A stretch of DNA of 64,000 nucleotides from Neptunomonas japonica JAMM 1380. GTDB taxonomy: Bacteria > Pseudomonadota > Gammaproteobacteria > Pseudomonadales > Balneatricaceae. Location of the stretch: the NCBI RefSeq assembly GCF_016592555.1, contig NZ_AP014546.1:3110501-3174500 (forward strand), given 5' to 3'. Position numbers and translations under genes: made by a program. A model generated the notes under the pieces. It had not been told where the DNA came from. It searched no databases and worked only from the letters and a program-made list of their open reading frames with translations. Positions 1 to 7,619 of the stretch are shown here, in pieces (positions within the stretch are counted from its first letter, which is position 1; each line of letters opens with the position of its first letter).

Positions 1-1
1 A

Positions 2-1132
2 CGTGTTTTACTAGCTCAAGCACTGTTCTCAGATCCAGACATTTTATTATTGGATGAGCCTACCAACAACTTAGATATCAACACAATCCGCTGGCTCGAA
101 ACACTATTAAACGAGCGAAAAAGCACAATGGTAATCATCTCGCATGACCGCCACTTCCTCAACTCCGTATGTACTCATATGGCTGATATCGATTATCGAG
201 AGCTACGTGTCTACCCCGGAAACTATGACGATTTCATGATGGCTTCAACCGAAGTTCAGGAACGTCTGCTATCAGAAAATGCGAAAAAGAGTGCTCAAAT
301 TGCTGACCTGCAACAGTTTGTGAGCCGCTTCTCAGCTAACGCATCTAAAGCTAAACAGGCTAGCTCACGCGCTAAGAAGATTGATAAAATCAAACTTGAT
401 GAAGTCAAACCCTCAAGCCGTATTAACCCTTTTATCCGTTTCACTCAAGATAAAAAACTATTTCGCCAGGCGCTGATTCTGGAAAATTTAGGACACGGGT
501 TTGAAGGAGCCCCCCTATTTACAGGGGGCAACATCATCCTTGATGCAGGTAGTCGCTTGGCTATTATAGGCGAGAATGGCGCAGGTAAAACCACGCTATT
601 ACGTTGCTTGCTAGACCAGTTAAGTGCAAAAGAAGGCACTGTTAAATGGTCTGAAAACACATCTTTTGGCTACTGCCCACAAGATAGCACCGCTGATTTT
701 AACTCTGATATCAACGTATTTGATTGGATGAGCCAATGGCGCAAACCCAAACATGGCGACCAAGTTGTTCGCTCCATACTTGGTCAGCTGTTGTTTTCTG
801 CCGATGACTACAACAAAAAAGCAAGGGTCTGCTCCGGCGGTGAGAAAAACCGTCTGTTATTCGGCAAATTAATGATGTCTAACCCTAACGTCCTAATTAT
901 GGACGAGCCAACTAACCATCTCGATATGGAAGCAATCGAAGCGTTAAACTTGGCATTAGAAAACTACCCTGGCACACTTATTTTTGTCAGCCATGACCGC
1001 GAATTTGTTTCATCACTGGCTACGCGGGTCATCGAAATAAAAGACAAAAAACTTGTCGATTTCCAAGGCACCTACGAAGAATACCTAGCCGACCAACTAG
1101 CCCAAGAAAAGAAACTCGCAAAGCGAAAATAA
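2..1132 (+). CDS. ybiT: ABC-F family ATPase YbiT, 3' part
   Basis: The reading frame is open from base 2, so the gene begins before the window. The first visible stretch is the Walker B of the first ATPase domain (LLLDEPTNN), followed by the switch His in ISHDRH, then the long charged interdomain linker. The second domain has Walker A GENGAGKT, the signature CSGGEK and a second [17 protein letters not shown]. Segments of the linker and C-terminus resemble E. coli YbiT closely. ABC-F proteins are soluble, lack membrane domains and act on ribosomes; the exact role of YbiT is not settled. The N-terminal Walker A lies outside the window. Confidence 0.93.
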   Translation, partial: RVLLAQALFSDPDILLLDEPTNNLDINTIRWLETLLNERKSTMVIISHDRHFLNSVCTHMADIDYRELRVYPGNYDDFMMASTEVQERLLSENAKKSAQIADLQQFVSRFSANASKAKQASSRAKKIDKIKLDEVKPSSRINPFIRFTQDKKLFRQALILENLGHGFEGAPLFTGGNIILDAGSRLAIIGENGAGKTTLLRCLLDQLSAKEGTVKWSENTSFGYCPQDSTADFNSDINVFDWMSQWRKPKHGDQVVRSILGQLLFSADDYNKKARVCSGGEKNRLLFGKLMMSNPNVLIMDEPTNHLDMEAIEALNLALENYPGTLIFVSHDREFVSSLATRVIEIKDKKLVDFQGTYEEYLADQLAQEKKLAKRK

Positions 1133-1143
1133 GGGCGACTTGT

Positions 1144-1178
1144 AAGCGGTAGAGACAGGATGTTTATGCCGCTTTTTT
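1144..1178 (+). terminator. Possible intrinsic terminator after ybiT
   Basis: AAGCGG and CCGCTT can pair across a 19-nt loop and are followed directly by a T run. The stem is short (6 bp) and the loop long, so this is only a fair candidate. Confidence 0.45.
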
Positions 1179-1270
1179 TGACTGTTTATTACCCTTGAAT
1201 TGGCTGTCTTACAAGAAGAAAAACCATGTTATAGTTTGCCATAAATATACGGACTTAATTGAGGCCAACC

Positions 1271-1930
1271 TTGATCACACTCCACAGCAACCCACTCGTA
1301 TCTAGCCCGGCTAAAACAGATCAAGCGAAAGCAGAAGATGTCACACCAGTTTCAAATACTGATGCCTCGATAGCTAAAGAAACAGAATCACAAAGTGCTC
1401 AGCCAGAATTTAGCTCACGAGCAGAAATGTTGGCCCAGATGAACAAAGAGTTTGATATTACCGGGACTGATTTCCATATTTCGCAACAGTTTATTAATCG
1501 CCTGTCCGAAATAGGGTTATTAAGCAAAAGTGAAGCAACAGAATTGAATCAAGGCTTACCGCTGACCAGTGACGGAAGTAAATCTACACAAAGCCTCACA
1601 ACACTGAAGTCTGCTTTGGACAACATATTTGAGCGTGTAAAAGATGAAGGGGGTGCCTCTGGCCTGTTATCTGTAATTGATAAATCAAGAAAAATACTCG
1701 ATAACCTTGATGGATCAAAATCAAAAACATTTCCTATTGACCCAGCAACAGCTGCGGCCGAACTTGATCACTACTTAAAGAGCGATGACTCTAGCATTCT
1801 CGCAGAAGACGAAAAACAATCCTTAAATGATTTAAAAACAGCACTAACTATCGCTGACAAACTCAGCCCTGAGCAACGTACCTCAGCGCAAGTGAGTAAG
1901 TACATGGAGATCCTCAAGCGTTACGGTTAA
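1271..1930 (+). CDS. Hypothetical protein, mainly helical
   Basis: I do not recognise this protein. The frame is open from a TTG at 1259, but a GAGG Shine-Dalgarno at 1261-1264 sits six bases before a second TTG at 1271, which I prefer (219 residues). The first ~50 residues are rich in Ser, Thr, Ala and Gln and look disordered. The rest is charged and helix-prone, with no signal peptide, membrane segment or Cys cluster. It stands alone between ybiT and a small secreted protein on the same strand. Both starts are non-ATG, so the exact N-terminus is uncertain, but the length and amino-acid usage look genuine. Confidence 0.6.
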   Translation: MITLHSNPLVSSPAKTDQAKAEDVTPVSNTDASIAKETESQSAQPEFSSRAEMLAQMNKEFDITGTDFHISQQFINRLSEIGLLSKSEATELNQGLPLTSDGSKSTQSLTTLKSALDNIFERVKDEGGASGLLSVIDKSRKILDNLDGSKSKTFPIDPATAAAELDHYLKSDDSSILAEDEKQSLNDLKTALTIADKLSPEQRTSAQVSKYMEILKRYG

Positions 1931-2293
1931 GTGCTTCCAAATAACACCATACCCATATTTACAGCGCACATGACATAGGAAATGATATTTGTATCAACTC
2001 CTGTCATTGCGTTTATCTGCTTATCATTTTATCTAAAAATATAATTTTTATTTTTTCCTATGAATACAAGCAATTAATTAGCAGTAGCATAAGAAGTGAA
2101 AATTTGCACTCGACTCGCATAAAAAAACATTGCATTATCGAAATGAAGAGACGTTTTCAATACAAATGACTCCTTAACCGAAAGCTCCTCTTTTTTGCAC
2201 ACTTGTCCTATTAGCTGTATTACAAGTAGTTAACCGTTCAACATCTGAGCACCCTGATGCAGAACGGCCGACAACTGGGTGCAGGATGGTTAT
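1931..2293. other. AT-rich intergenic region
   Basis: 363 bases without a convincing gene. The middle part is very AT-rich. The only structured signal seen is the candidate promoter near 2195-2223, listed separately. Confidence 0.6.
2195..2223 (+). promoter_or_regulatory. Candidate sigma70 promoter for the gene at 2294
   Basis: TTGCAC (2195-2200), a 17-base spacer and TATTAC (2218-2223) form a reasonable -35/-10 pair about 70 bases before the start codon. It is a pattern match only. Confidence 0.45.
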
Positions 2294-2653
2294 ATGAAAA
2301 AATCGCTACTTCTCACTTTATCTATCTTATGTACATCAACCGCTCACGCTGATCCTGCCATCATGTTTGGATTAAGCTACTCCTTTAATGGAGAGTTTGG
2401 TGTCACTGTTAAAGCACTATCAAGTGACGATGAAGATGAATTCGTCGCAGCAGTAGGCGCAACTTTTTACCCTTATACCAGTAAGTCATTAGGTCTTGAT
2501 GCAGGCATCGGTTATACATTTGATGATGCGGCCGCCGTACTCAGTTGGGACTTCTTGCAAGAAGCCGCTCAAGCGAGCATCGGCTACGCCAATACCGACT
2601 CCAATAAGTCCAGTTCTCCAGTATCCACTCCTGCACCATCACCAGGCGCTTAA
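2294..2653 (+). CDS. Small exported beta-rich hypothetical protein
   Basis: 119 residues. The open frame extends back to a GTG at 2279, but ATG 2294 has an AGGA Shine-Dalgarno seven bases upstream and begins a clean signal peptide (MKKSLLLTL, cleavage likely after AHA). The mature part alternates Gly and aromatic residues (FGLSYSF, VGATFYPY, GIGYTF), like a short outer-membrane beta-barrel or YadA-like surface fold, and ends in a Ser/Pro-rich tail. I do not recognise a named family. It is a single-gene unit with its own candidate promoter and terminator. Confidence 0.65.
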   Translation: MKKSLLLTLSILCTSTAHADPAIMFGLSYSFNGEFGVTVKALSSDDEDEFVAAVGATFYPYTSKSLGLDAGIGYTFDDAAAVLSWDFLQEAAQASIGYANTDSNKSSSPVSTPAPSPGA

Positions 2654-2667
2654 ATTTATATTATTAC

Positions 2668-2699
2668 TGAGCCAGCGTACCTGGCTCATTTTCTTTTCT
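2668..2699 (+). terminator. Intrinsic terminator
   Basis: TGAGCCAG and CTGGCTCA pair perfectly around a 5-base loop and are followed by a T-rich run (TTTTCTTTTC). Confidence 0.85.
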
Positions 2700-2910
2700 C
2701 ATTAGACACAAAATTATTCACTGAAAACACTGTTATCAATAAAAACCTACAGCATTAAAGATGAGTTTCAGGTGAGATGTTTCAACAGCATAAAACTATC
2801 TACAACCGAAATACATATACAGATAAATGAGAATAAATTACGCAATACTCAGTAATTTTTTTGTGTAGCCGATGTCGAATAGCCATATCAACAACCTTTA
2901 GGGACATTTT

Positions 2911-3612
2911 ATGGATACGCGTAACTTACTAGACCAACTCCTTAAATCAGGAACAGATTTTTTACAGAACAAAAATACCGATAACACTAATAACACGGCT
3001 AAATCACAAGAAAACTCTACGCTAGGAAACCTGCTATCAGGTACCAGCGGTGGTTTACTCGCTGGCGGGGTTCTTGGATTACTTCTGGGTAGTAAAAAAG
3101 GACGCAAAATAGGCGGAAAAGTACTAACTTACGGCAGTCTTGCTGCTTTAGGTACTGTTGCATACAAAGCTTACAATAACTGGCAAGAGCAACAAGGCAA
3201 CCCGTCATCCCCTGACTCGCATTCAATAAATACCCTACCAGAACAAGAAGCCGAGCATCATAGCCGTGCTGTTTTATGTGCAATGATTGGTGCAGCAAAA
3301 GCAGACGGTCATATTGATGAGCATGAGCGTCAGTTAATTGATCAAGGGATTGCAGGGATAACCAATGACCCTGAATTGCAACACTGGTTTGAGCAAGAAC
3401 TACACAAGCCTTTAGACCCTGCCGATATTGCCCGTAATGCAAACTCCCCTGAGATGGCAGCAGAGATGTATCTGGCTAGTTTATTAGTTATTGATGAAGA
3501 TAGTTTTATGGAAAAAGCTTATCTAGAAGAACTCGCTCGACAATTAAAATTTGAGCCTGCTTTAAAAGCAGAACTCGAAGCACAAGCACATCATGCAGCG
3601 CAAACAAGCTAA
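2911..3612 (+). CDS. yebE: YebE-like inner membrane protein (DUF533, TerB-like)
   Basis: 233 residues with ATG at 2911 and an AGGGA Shine-Dalgarno. The first ~50 residues are polar and Asn-rich. A Gly-rich hydrophobic segment follows (about 45-65, GGLLAGGVLGLLLG), then basic residues (SKKGRK) and a second weakly hydrophobic stretch. The C-terminal ~120 residues form the helical TerB-like domain, with acidic helices such as AKADGHIDEHERQLID, similar to the metal-binding fold of the tellurite-resistance family. This order is typical of DUF533/YebE proteins. Enterobacterial yebE belongs to the Cpx envelope-stress regulon; whether that holds here cannot be seen. Confidence 0.88.
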   Translation: MDTRNLLDQLLKSGTDFLQNKNTDNTNNTAKSQENSTLGNLLSGTSGGLLAGGVLGLLLGSKKGRKIGGKVLTYGSLAALGTVAYKAYNNWQEQQGNPSSPDSHSINTLPEQEAEHHSRAVLCAMIGAAKADGHIDEHERQLIDQGIAGITNDPELQHWFEQELHKPLDPADIARNANSPEMAAEMYLASLLVIDEDSFMEKAYLEELARQLKFEPALKAELEAQAHHAAQTS

Positions 3613-3626
3613 CGCCAGCAGCACCC

Positions 3627-3664
3627 AACTTATAGCTACACTTTATAAAGTGGAGCTATAAGTT
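3627..3664. repeat. 38-bp near-perfect palindrome after yebE, likely bidirectional terminator
   Basis: AACTTATAGCT and AGCTATAAGTT pair outside, and CACTTTATAAAGTG pairs inside; only one position (A against G) breaks the symmetry. It lies 15 bases after the yebE stop. The outer arm ends in a short T run on each strand, so it probably ends transcription in both directions. Confidence 0.65.
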
Positions 3665-3735
3665 TAACAAATGATATTGGTTGCTAATAAGGCCTATTAG
3701 CGCACTTGAAATTTATTTTACAACTACCTTATGGT

Positions 3736-3766
3736 TTTCAGTTCCATTTCAGTAATGAGTTTTAAA
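3736..3766 (+). promoter_or_regulatory. Direct-repeat operator/promoter, cassette copy 1
   Basis: TTTCAG occurs at 3736-3741 and again at 3747-3752, 11 bases apart, and a -10-like TTTAAA follows at 3761-3766. The same arrangement precedes all three copies of the small secreted gene. Direct repeats one helical turn apart that take the place of the -35 are typical of OmpR/PhoB-family activators. The identity of the regulator is not shown. Confidence 0.55.
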
Positions 3767-3803
3767 GTACTCACATCAACTTAGATTACTGGAGTAACGC
3801 AAC

Positions 3804-4091
3804 ATGAAAACTTTACTTAACGCTGCACTGATCACTTCCGCCCTTTTCACTTCACAGGCTTTTGCTGGTGTTTTGAATGATTTTTCTACTCAATCAGTAG
3901 AGCATAACTTAGCGGCCGACGTTACGACCCAAGCTCAAGGATTTACTGCAGTGATTAGCCCTCTTTCTTCTTTAGGCGCATCAACTGAAGCACACTTTGC
4001 AACGGGCTCACAGACAACCAATGTTGTTAGCAGTGCAGTCGCAAGTTTTGGTTTAGAAGCACCGGCAAACTCCACTGAAGTACTTCTATAA
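3804..4091 (+). CDS. Small secreted protein, paralogue 1 of 3
   Basis: 95 residues: a signal peptide (MKTLLNAALITSALF..., cleavage after AFA at 21) and a 74-residue mature part without Cys. ATG 3804 has a GGAG Shine-Dalgarno in a leader (ACTGGAGTAAC) shared with the two paralogues at 5848 and 6723. Conserved mature motifs are NDFSTQSVEHN, SPLSSLGAS and VASFGLE. It matches no family I know. The conserved promoter repeats and 3' hairpin mark each copy as a self-contained cassette. Periplasmic or extracellular location is inferred from the signal peptide. Confidence 0.8.
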   Translation: MKTLLNAALITSALFTSQAFAGVLNDFSTQSVEHNLAADVTTQAQGFTAVISPLSSLGASTEAHFATGSQTTNVVSSAVASFGLEAPANSTEVLL

Positions 4092-4107
4092 GTGTTTTCA
4101 CACAGTA

Positions 4108-4128
4108 ATGGGAGGCTAAGCCTCCCAT
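4108..4128 (+). terminator. 3' hairpin of cassette copy 1
   Basis: ATGGGAGGCT and AGCCTCCCAT pair around a minimal loop. The GGGAGG/CCTCCC core is shared by all three cassettes. The T tract behind it is weak (CTTTTG), so it may also protect the mRNA end. Confidence 0.7.
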
Positions 4129-4309
4129 AGCTTTTGAATAAGAATGCCACCCTTACAACACACACTTGCCCAGAGTACCCCAAAGTATTTAAAAATCCTG
4201 ATCGTCTGCAAAACCACTGATTTAACTCCTTAAGTAACCCGATCTGCAAAAACCGTTTATTTTTTCACTTACCGTATAAGAGTAGGCAACTTCATTCAGC
4301 ATACAATTA

Positions 4310-4332
4310 AAAATGTATTTTATTGACATTTT
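4310..4332. promoter_or_regulatory. NsrR-like operator 1 of hmp
   Basis: AAAATGTATTT, one base, then ATTGACATTTT fits the palindromic NsrR consensus (AAnATGyATTT-N-AAATrCATnTT) at nearly all positions of the left arm and 8 of 11 of the right. It overlaps the -35 of the hmp promoter. NsrR is the NO-sensing Fe-S repressor that controls hmp in many proteobacteria. The assignment rests on the match and the downstream gene. Confidence 0.65.
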
Positions 4333-4351
4333 AATGCGCATCCATTTTAAT
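4323..4351 (+). promoter_or_regulatory. Promoter of hmp
   Basis: TTGACA (4323-4328), a 17-base spacer and TTTAAT (4346-4351): a strong sigma70 pair about 35 bases before the hmp start. NsrR-like sites overlap both the -35 and the region after the -10. Confidence 0.7.
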
Positions 4352-4369
4352 GCATCCAAAATACATCTA
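4347..4369. promoter_or_regulatory. NsrR-like operator 2 of hmp
   Basis: TTAATGCATCC, one base, then AAATACATCTA. The right arm matches the NsrR half-site almost fully; the left arm keeps ATGCAT. It lies over the -10 and probable transcription start, 37 bases after operator 1. Confidence 0.55.
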
Positions 4370-4384
4370 TTAATGAGACATTCT

Positions 4385-5596
4385 ATGCTAGCGTCAAATA
4401 TCGACATAATTAAACAAACCGTACCTATTATTCAAGAGCGTGGGGAAGAGATCACTCAGCATTTCTATCACCTATTATTTGAAGAAAATCCTGAACTCAA
4501 GGATATATTCAATATGGCAAGTCAAAAGAATGGCCGCCAGCCTGCCTCATTAGCTAACGCCATTCTTGGGTATGCAGCACATATTGATCGATTAGAAGCG
4601 CTTGGGGATGCCGTCGGTAGCATTGCAGCAAAACATTTCAGTTTGGACATTCAACCCGAACAATATCCTATTGTTGGTCGAAACTTGTTAAAAGCTATTC
4701 GGGAAGTATTAGGAGCAGACGTTGCAACTGACGCTGTAATCAACGCATGGGCAGAAGCTTACGGGCAATTAACAAACATTCTCGTGGGTGCAGAAAAGAA
4801 ACTATATGACGATGCACAAAATGCCCTAGGTGGTTGGTCTGGTTTTAAACCTTTTCGTGTCGTTCAAAAAATTGCTCAAAGCAGCGAGATCACATCCTTC
4901 TATTTACAACCCGTTGATGGACAACCATTACCTCATTATAAACCTGGCCAATATATCAGCTTAAAAATTACTGATGCTAGTTTGGAGAATACAGAACTGC
5001 GCCAATACAGCTTGTCTGATGCACATAATGGCGAACACTACCGTATCTCTGTCAAGCGAGAACCAACACTACAAGATGATATTCCTGCTGGCGTCGCTTC
5101 TAATTTCCTTCACGATAAAGTCAATGTAGAAGACACTATTTTAGTCCACGCGCCTGGCGGAAATTTTTATTTAGATGAATCAGATAAGCCTCTTGTCCTT
5201 ATCAGTGGAGGTGTAGGCATCACTCCATTGCTTAGCATGCTAAATGACTTGACCCTACAAAGTTCAACACGAAAAATCACATGGTTGCATGGCACCCGTA
5301 ATCGTCAAACCCATGCGTTTCGTGAACATATCAATGCCTTAAATAACGACTTACCTAACCTGACAAAAGTTGTTTTTTATGATGACGTGACAGATGCTAT
5401 AAAAGAAACTGACTATAATCATGAAGGTTATATGACAGCTCAGCTACTAAAAGAAAGCTGCCCATTAGATGCCGAATTCTATTTCTGCGGACCGCTACCT
5501 TTTATGCAAGCAATATACACGACGCTACGCCAATTAGGCGTTGCCGAAACACAGTTAAACTTTGAAATTTTTGGCCCGAGTGAGTCACTAAACTAA
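4385..5596 (+). CDS. hmp: Flavohaemoprotein, nitric oxide dioxygenase
   Basis: 403 residues from ATG 4385. The frame extends back to 4313, but that part lies over the promoter, and family members start at this Met. The N-terminal globin domain (about 1-140) has distal Tyr28 (HFYHLLF) and proximal His84 (AAKHF, then QPEQYPIVG as in E. coli Hmp). The FAD domain shows RQYSLSD (about 225) and the NAD domain GGVGITPLLSML, ending in EIFGPSE. It converts NO and O2 to nitrate using NAD(P)H in the cytoplasm. The two NsrR-like operators suggest induction by NO, fitting the nitrate respiration genes in this window. It lies between two secreted-peptide cassettes but has its own promoter and terminator. 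Confidence 0.95.
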   Translation: MLASNIDIIKQTVPIIQERGEEITQHFYHLLFEENPELKDIFNMASQKNGRQPASLANAILGYAAHIDRLEALGDAVGSIAAKHFSLDIQPEQYPIVGRNLLKAIREVLGADVATDAVINAWAEAYGQLTNILVGAEKKLYDDAQNALGGWSGFKPFRVVQKIAQSSEITSFYLQPVDGQPLPHYKPGQYISLKITDASLENTELRQYSLSDAHNGEHYRISVKREPTLQDDIPAGVASNFLHDKVNVEDTILVHAPGGNFYLDESDKPLVLISGGVGITPLLSMLNDLTLQSSTRKITWLHGTRNRQTHAFREHINALNNDLPNLTKVVFYDDVTDAIKETDYNHEGYMTAQLLKESCPLDAEFYFCGPLPFMQAIYTTLRQLGVAETQLNFEIFGPSESLN

Positions 5597-5611
5597 TTTA
5601 AACCTCCTCTT

Positions 5612-5646
5612 AAAAGGCTCTTTATTCTCGTGATAAAGAGCCTTTT
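5612..5646 (+). terminator. Intrinsic terminator of hmp
   Basis: AAAAGGCTCTTTAT and ATAAAGAGCCTTTT pair perfectly (14 bp) around a 7-base loop, with T residues in the 3' arm. Confidence 0.9.
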
Positions 5647-5779
5647 CAATAGAAACGATAAGCAAACATATAAGATATTAAAGTCTACAGTAAGATTAAC
5701 ACGGCCATATAAAAACTTTTTCTAGCATTATTAAACATTATAATTAAAAACAGTCTGATTTTTTATAATTTATAATTTT

Positions 5780-5810
5780 TTTCAGTTTCATTTCAGTAAC
5801 GAGTTATAAA
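5780..5810 (+). promoter_or_regulatory. Direct-repeat operator/promoter, cassette copy 2
   Basis: TTTCAG at 5780-5785 and 5791-5796 (11-base spacing), then TATAAA at 5805-5810, the best -10 of the three copies. A -35 at normal spacing would fall inside the repeats, so activation by a factor bound there is likely. Confidence 0.6.
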
Positions 5811-5847
5811 GTACACACACCAACTTACATTACTGGAGTAACACAAC

Positions 5848-6135
5848 ATGAAAACTTTACTTAATGCCGCACTAATCACTTCAGCCCTTTTCGCTTCACA
5901 GGCTTTTGCTGGTGGATTAAATGATTTATCTACTCAATCTGTAGAGCACAACTTAGCCTCAGGTGTTACTTCACAGACTCAAGGCTTTACAGCAGTCACT
6001 AGCCCTTTATCTAACTTAGGTGCATCAACAGAAACACATTTCGCAACAGACACACACGCCACAAACACTGTTAGCAGCACAGTCGCAAGTTTTGGCTTAG
6101 AAGTACCAACAAGCTCAACTGAAGCACTGCTATAA
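5848..6135 (+). CDS. Small secreted protein, paralogue 2 of 3
   Basis: 95 residues, same design as the genes at 3804 and 6723: signal peptide ending in AFA, mature part starting GGLND, and the conserved motifs STQSVEHN, SPLSNLGAS and VASFGLE, ending EALL. It has the same ACTGGAGTAAC leader and GGAG ribosome site. Differences from copy 1 are spread through the mature part (for example ETHFATDTHATN), so the copies are diverging, not recent identical duplicates. The function is unknown. Confidence 0.8.
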   Translation: MKTLLNAALITSALFASQAFAGGLNDLSTQSVEHNLASGVTSQTQGFTAVTSPLSNLGASTETHFATDTHATNTVSSTVASFGLEVPTSSTEALL

Positions 6136-6153
6136 TGCTACCCATATAAAAAC

Positions 6154-6170
6154 GGGAGGCTAAACCTCCC
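6154..6170 (+). terminator. 3' hairpin of cassette copy 2
   Basis: GGGAGG and CCTCCC pair around CTAAA. It is the counterpart of the hairpins after copies 1 and 3 and has no real T run. Confidence 0.6.
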
Positions 6171-6201
6171 AGAAGCACATATATATCAAATAGTTATCTA
6201 C

Positions 6202-6585
6202 CTACAAAGAACGACATAACTTCGGGATATCTCTAATACCGACTCGGTTTCCATCTGGATCTGAAATATTAATCGTTCTTCCCCACTCATATGTCTCTAT
6301 TTTTGCCGCAATACCGTATTGAATAACTTCTTCTAGAGCCCTTTCAATATCAGTGACATTAAAACGAATCTTTGTTGAGTTTTCAGATATTGACTTCTGT
6401 TTATCTTTAGCTAAACCTCCAGTTTCTACCAGCAAGTAAGCGCCACCAAATTCGAAGCTAGTCAGCTTAAAGTCTCCTTCATCTTTTTTAAAAAGAACTT
6501 CAAGCGAAAATAGGTTCTTATAAAAGGAAACACACTCATCATATTTTTCTGTATTAATAATGATCCCTGTTTTATTGATATCCAT
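6202..6585 (-). CDS. VOC/glyoxalase-fold protein
   Basis: 127 residues. It has the beta-alpha-beta-beta-beta pattern of the vicinal oxygen chelate superfamily: YDECVSFYKNLFSLEVLF near the start, FGGAYLLVET in the middle, and the end motif TINISDPDGNRVGI. A pre-start AAGGAA supports ATG 6585. Such proteins include glyoxalases, dioxygenases and antibiotic-binding proteins; the substrate cannot be told from sequence. It lies opposite to, and between, secreted-peptide copies 2 and 3. Confidence 0.85.
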   Translation of the reverse strand: MDINKTGIIINTEKYDECVSFYKNLFSLEVLFKKDEGDFKLTSFEFGGAYLLVETGGLAKDKQKSISENSTKIRFNVTDIERALEEVIQYGIAAKIETYEWGRTINISDPDGNRVGIRDIPKLCRSL

Positions 6586-6654
6586 ACAGCATTCCTTTTA
6601 AAAAGCACTCGCAATAAAAATTCAATTAATAAAATAATCATATTTTATATTATT

Positions 6655-6685
6655 TTTCAGTTTCGTTTCAGTAATGATCGTTAAA
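6655..6685 (+). promoter_or_regulatory. Direct-repeat operator/promoter, cassette copy 3
   Basis: TTTCAG at 6655-6660 and 6666-6671, again 11 bases apart, with GTTAAA at the position of the -10 (6680-6685), the weakest of the three. The downstream leader is conserved up to the start codon. Confidence 0.55.
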
Positions 6686-6722
6686 GTACACACATCAACT
6701 TACATTACTGGAGTAACAGAAC

Positions 6723-7010
6723 ATGAAAACTTTACTTAACACTGCACTAATCACGTCAGCCCTTTTCGCTTCACAGGCTTTTGCTAGTGGATTAAATGAC
6801 TTCTCAACTCAGTCTGTAGAACATAACGTAGCAACAGGTGTAACTTCACAAGCTCAAGGCTTTGCAGCAGTCACTAGCCCGTTATCTTACTTAGGCGCAT
6901 CATCAGAAGCACATTTTTCAACCGGCATACACACAACAAACACAGCTAGCAGCTCAGTCGCAAGTTTTGGCTTAGAAGTACCAACAAACTCAAGCGAAGC
7001 GCTACTATAA
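6723..7010 (+). CDS. Small secreted protein, paralogue 3 of 3
   Basis: 95 residues, third member of the family. The signal peptide ends in AFA and is followed by SGLNDFSTQSVEHN; the later motifs are SPLSYLGAS, EAHFSTG and VASFGLEVPTN, ending EALL. Its GGAG leader matches the other copies. It is closer to copy 2 than to copy 1 in the C-terminal half. No known domain is visible. The VOC gene on the other strand separates it from copy 2. Confidence 0.8.
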   Translation: MKTLLNTALITSALFASQAFASGLNDFSTQSVEHNVATGVTSQAQGFAAVTSPLSYLGASSEAHFSTGIHTTNTASSSVASFGLEVPTNSSEALL

Positions 7011-7029
7011 ACTCAAAAAATACAGCAAT

Positions 7030-7046
7030 GGGAGGCGAGGCCTCCC
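7030..7046 (+). terminator. 3' hairpin of cassette copy 3
   Basis: GGGAGGC and GCCTCCC pair around GAG, the same core as after copies 1 and 2. Confidence 0.65.
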
Positions 7047-7075
7047 AAAAGCTTACAAGTAATAAAAATACTCAA

Positions 7076-7405
7076 TCAATCAACAACAAAAAGTTTAGCC
7101 CCCACTTCCGTAGATGACCTATGAGCCTCAGCATTATCAGCCACCTGATAACTCATACCGGGCTTCAAAACGAATTGACGACCATCATCTAGCTCTGTAT
7201 TCAATTCACCTTCAAGACAAAGCAAAATATGCCCTTTCAAGCACCAATGATCAGCAAGATAGCCAGCTGAATATTCAACCATACGAACGCGAATATCTCC
7301 GAACTGGCTTGTACGCCATAGGGCAAAACCTTTTTCGCCGGGGTGTTGAGTAGGTTTAACTTCTGACCAGTCGGTGGTACCAAATGGGATGGCTTTCATA
7401 TCCAT
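7076..7405 (-). CDS. DHCW-motif cupin-fold protein
   Basis: 109 residues. The sequence has the single small beta-barrel layout of cupins, with the segment ADHWCLKGHILLCLEGEL in place of the usual metal-binding cupin motif 1, and a proline/glycine turn (LKPGMSYQV) before the second motif. Proteins with this DH-C-W signature form a recognised but functionally uncharacterised family. The nearest 5' gene lies on the other strand, so it is transcribed alone. Confidence 0.85.
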   Translation of the reverse strand: MDMKAIPFGTTDWSEVKPTQHPGEKGFALWRTSQFGDIRVRMVEYSAGYLADHWCLKGHILLCLEGELNTELDDGRQFVLKPGMSYQVADNAEAHRSSTEVGAKLFVVD

Positions 7406-7619
7406 GAATAATGCTCCGAATCCTGTTTACTTATAATAAAAAAACATAAACCAACCATTAGTAATGGCATCGAAACCGGTAGTGTATCAACCAACAATGA
7501 CTGACAAATAGATGCTCTACAGTTAAGAAGGTAAGTTTTCATCAAATACCCTCTTCAATCAGCCAATAATGTACTAAAATCTTTCTCCCAAACTCTAACA
7601 GTAAAATCAGCTTCATATT

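Noticed and set aside
3017..3442. Minus-strand frame of 141 codons inside yebE
   Set aside because: It lies fully opposite a well-supported gene and shows no family features or ribosome site.
4313..4384. Longer N-terminus of Hmp starting at 4313
   Set aside because: Those codons cover the promoter and NsrR-like sites; homologues start at the Met encoded at 4385.
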